A stretch of DNA of 64,000 bases from Chitinophagaceae bacterium (GTDB lineage: Bacteria > Bacteroidota > Bacteroidia > Chitinophagales > Chitinophagaceae). The position numbers were made by a program, and so were the translations under genes. The number at the start of each line of letters is the position of its first letter. Position 1 is the stretch's first letter. Of this stretch, positions 61,260-64,000 are shown piece after piece. Location: the NCBI GenBank assembly GCA_016713965.1, contig JADJOC010000009.1, forward strand, positions 1,420,127-1,484,126. Reading direction: 5' to 3'. The notes beneath the pieces are model-generated. The model was not told the DNA's origin, did no database searches, and saw only the letters and a list, made by a program, of their open reading frames with translations.

Positions 61260-64000
61260 TTATTTCGAGCTGTCAGCTTTTGGGCTATCCGGAGATGTAA
61301 CAGCACCGGATTTGATAGGCAAAGCCTGCTCAACGCTTTGTTGCATGGATTTAAACTGCTGCTCCATACTTAAAATTTTTTAGAAATTTTAGTGCCTCTG
61401 CTTCTTCTCCAGCCAGGTTATCTCTTTTATTATCATCCAAGGCAGCATAATAGGCCAATTGCTGTTCCAAGTCTTTCTTTACGCTTTTAGCTACTTTTTC
61501 TGCCAATTTAGTATTGTCTGAAATATATGCTGCTTGTAACATAATCATGGAAGTATAATTATGTTGCTGGCTTCTGGATACCATGCCATAAGGAAAATTC
61601 TGTTCAAGCATCATTGTATCGCAGCGGTTAAGCAATTTTTGTGCCTGCTCTTTTTTACCACTTACAGCCAGGCTTATAGCAGCGGTAGCATAAGCTTGCC
61701 GTATACTATTTAAATGCCTGCGGTTTTCTTCATCAAAATAAACACCCGGAACATTTGCATTACCAAAAACAAATTTATTCATCATTACATCTGCTACCCT
61801 TTCATGATTTACATCACTGCCTTTAACAGGAACTAATCTATAAGTGAGACCATCTTGTCTTAAATAGGCATCTAAGCCCACTCCAGTTCTGGGTGAAGTA
61901 AAATAAATGGGCCGTTGCCATTTGCTGGATGCTATTATGCTTAATATAGCCAACTCGTTCTTAACCAAAAAAATTACCGGGTATTTCAAAATTAATTTCA
62001 TTAATACACTGTCTGATGCATTTACAGTGCCATTTTGTTTAACTAAATTAATATCTACAGGTATTCTTACTTTTTTAGTAGGAAATGTATTAATAAAGCT
62101 TCCATCATTTCCCTGAAGCATCCTGGAAGGGTCATCACTACCAATATAATCTTTAATAACAGTATATAGATCTGCATATTCAGGCTGCCCGGCAACCGGC
62201 TTTTGAGAAAAATAAGTAACGTCCCGTTTAGGGCCGGCAATTTGTTCTGCTGTTAAAATAGGGTCAATTAAATTACTATTGTTTACTTTATAACGTAACT
62301 GGTTAATGTACCAGTCAGTACCCAGCAAGCTGGAATTGATTACCCTGATATCTTTACGTATCCCCTCTACTTCCTGCGCATACCAAAGCGGATAGGTATC
62401 ATTATCACCATAAGATATTACAATGGCATTGGGGGCACAACTTTCCAGGTAGTCGATAGCCAGGTCCCTGGCCAATACTTTTTTACTGCGGTCATGATCA
62501 TCCCACTCCTGGCTGGCCATTAGAATTGGTACTGCTAACATGCAAAGGACGGCAGCTATTATGTTAGCGCCCATACTACTTTTTATAAAACGATTTATTA
62601 AGTCTTTTACATATAGAACTCCCAACCCAATCCATATAGCAAAGGCATAAAAAGAACCTACATAAGCATAATCCCTTTCCCGTGGCTGATTACCGGCCTG
62701 GTTAAGGTACAATACTATGGCAAAGCAAAGAGAAAATAAAAGCCCTACTACCAAAGCATCTCTTTTATTTTTTGAGGCATGATAGACTAACCCTAAAATT
62801 CCTAAAATAAAAGGTAAGGCGTAGAGTTTATTATTGGCTTTGTTATCTTTCAGGCTATCAGGCAACATGCCTTGATTACCCAGGCGAAGGTTATCAAAAA
62901 AAGATATGCCTGTTATCCAGTTGCCATCCCTGACATTACCCATATGCACACCTTGTATATCATTTTGCTTACCGGCAAAGTTCCACATAAAATATCGCCA
63001 GTACATCCAATTTACCTGGTAAGTAGCAAAAAAACCTATATTTTCTGCCATGGTGGGCCGGGGATCATCAGCCGGATCAGGTCTTACATAATTTCCTTGT
63101 TCATCTTTTCTCATTCCCATCCAGCTGGCATAATAATCTGCATGCACCTGATCGTTACTGGCATCCCACATCCGGGGTAAAAAGTGCATGTCTTCACTAT
63201 TATATTGATAGGATTGCTTAACCCCGGCATCTATATAATTATCTTTACCTTTTATGTACATTGTGCCATCCTCTACCATTTCAGGCCGCCCCTGGCCATC
63301 TCTTTTTATATCAGCCGTAAAATCCTGGCCGTATAAAATAGGCCAGTCGCCATATTGCTCACGGCTTAAGTAACCTACCAAACTTACCGGATTATCTACA
63401 TTAAACATATCCACTGATGGATTAGCAATTAGACCGTATTAATGTGGTAAGGTAAGTAGAGTAACCTAAAAAGCATAAACGCAAAACTCCATAAACCTAA
63501 TTTTTAAAAAGTTCCAGTTATTTTTCCTGGCTATTGCAACCCAAAATAAATCAGTCCAGCAAGCAATATAAAAAAAGCGGTAAAACCACTAAAAAAAGGA
63601 AGGCCAAAACTATTTACAAATAAAATATCTAAATTTCCTGCACCTTTAATCGTCCATACAATTACAGCTTTTTGTACTATACCTGTAATAATACAACCAA
63701 TTATAAAAGCGAGAATAGCTCCTCCGGTGGTTACTTTATACCGCTTAAAGTAATAAATCATCACAATAGCCGGTATGGTTAATAAATTAAGTAAATGTAC
63801 CCCGATGGACAACCCCATCAGGTAAAATATAAGAATGAGCCAGCGATCTGCCCGGGTAAAATTTCCTTTAATGCCGTTTGCCTGTTCTATATCAACACTT
63901 TGTTCCCACTTGAGTATAGCCCAAAATACTATTGCAGTAAAAAATGATGATAAAGCATATACTTCACCTTCTACAGCGCTATACCAGAATGAATCTGAAA
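61260..64000 (-). CDS. DUF2723 membrane glycosyltransferase-like protein (partial, frameshifts)
   Basis: Runs off the right edge; more than 900 residues are seen. N-terminal part: FWYSAVEGEVYALSSFFTAI and GLSIGVHLLNLLTIPAIVMI, with many membrane segments, as in DUF2723 (GT117-like, protein O-mannosyl transferase superfamily). The soluble C-terminal part carries NAIVISYGDNDTYPLWYAQE, GTDWYINQLRYKVNNS and helical repeats at the end. The true stop is at 61260, because a shift near 61372 replaces YGAAV by MEQQFKSMQQSVEQALPIKS. Breaks around 63415-63535 also need two or three indels. It probably transfers sugar in the periplasm; the substrate is unknown. Confidence 0.85.

Overview
The window is AT-rich DNA from a member of the Bacteroidota, most likely the family Chitinophagaceae (Ferruginibacter-like). 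The evidence is a type IX secretion C-terminal domain, DUF3857/transglutaminase pairs, DUF2490 and DUF2723 proteins, a DUF6443-type RHS protein, Bacteroidota promoters (TTG-N19-NAnnTTTG) and sparse Shine-Dalgarno sequences.

Layout. 0-4 kb: a secreted coiled-coil protein and a tyrosine integrase with a partner gene. 4-11.3 kb: two tandem DUF3857/transglutaminase genes, a 415-bp MITE-like element, a DUF2490 protein, two paralogous membrane proteins and a lipoprotein. 11.6-29.5 kb: an RHS polymorphic-toxin locus. It has one full-length RHS gene ending in a metallopeptidase-like tip with a coupled lipoprotein, then a 6-kb module (XRE repressor, primase-helicase, two tyrosine recombinases, a winged-helix-like protein), then a string of orphan RHS tips. 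Each orphan tip is followed by a small candidate immunity gene, and the units are separated by a 163-165 bp foldback repeat (copies A-E plus remnant F). An IS5-family element sits inside repeat C, and an IS110 left-end remnant interrupts repeat D. 30-64 kb: mostly housekeeping and chromosomal genes. These include tRNA-Leu and tRNA-Gly, glycosyltransferases, two histidine kinases, a T9SS cargo protein, an IS256-like element, MFS and ABC transporters, a deoxynucleoside kinase, folK, anmK, queG, clpB, a DsbA-like protein, tgt, rsmG, a LuxR-type regulator, a terpene synthase, an AAA/VWA pair and a DUF2723 protein that runs off the right edge.

A caveat for the whole window: about thirty genes, including conserved ones such as clpB, folK, tgt and queG, are broken by single-base indels, mostly in homopolymer runs, and a few by in-frame stops. 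This is more likely uncorrected sequencing or assembly error than mass pseudogenisation. Spans given for broken genes are the reconstructed spans.

The most interesting features are (1) the repeat-delimited toxin-tip/immunity units beside a recombinase-primase module, and (2) a 65-bp promoter motif with fixed internal spacing, shared by the RHS gene, the first transglutaminase gene and the coiled-coil gene.
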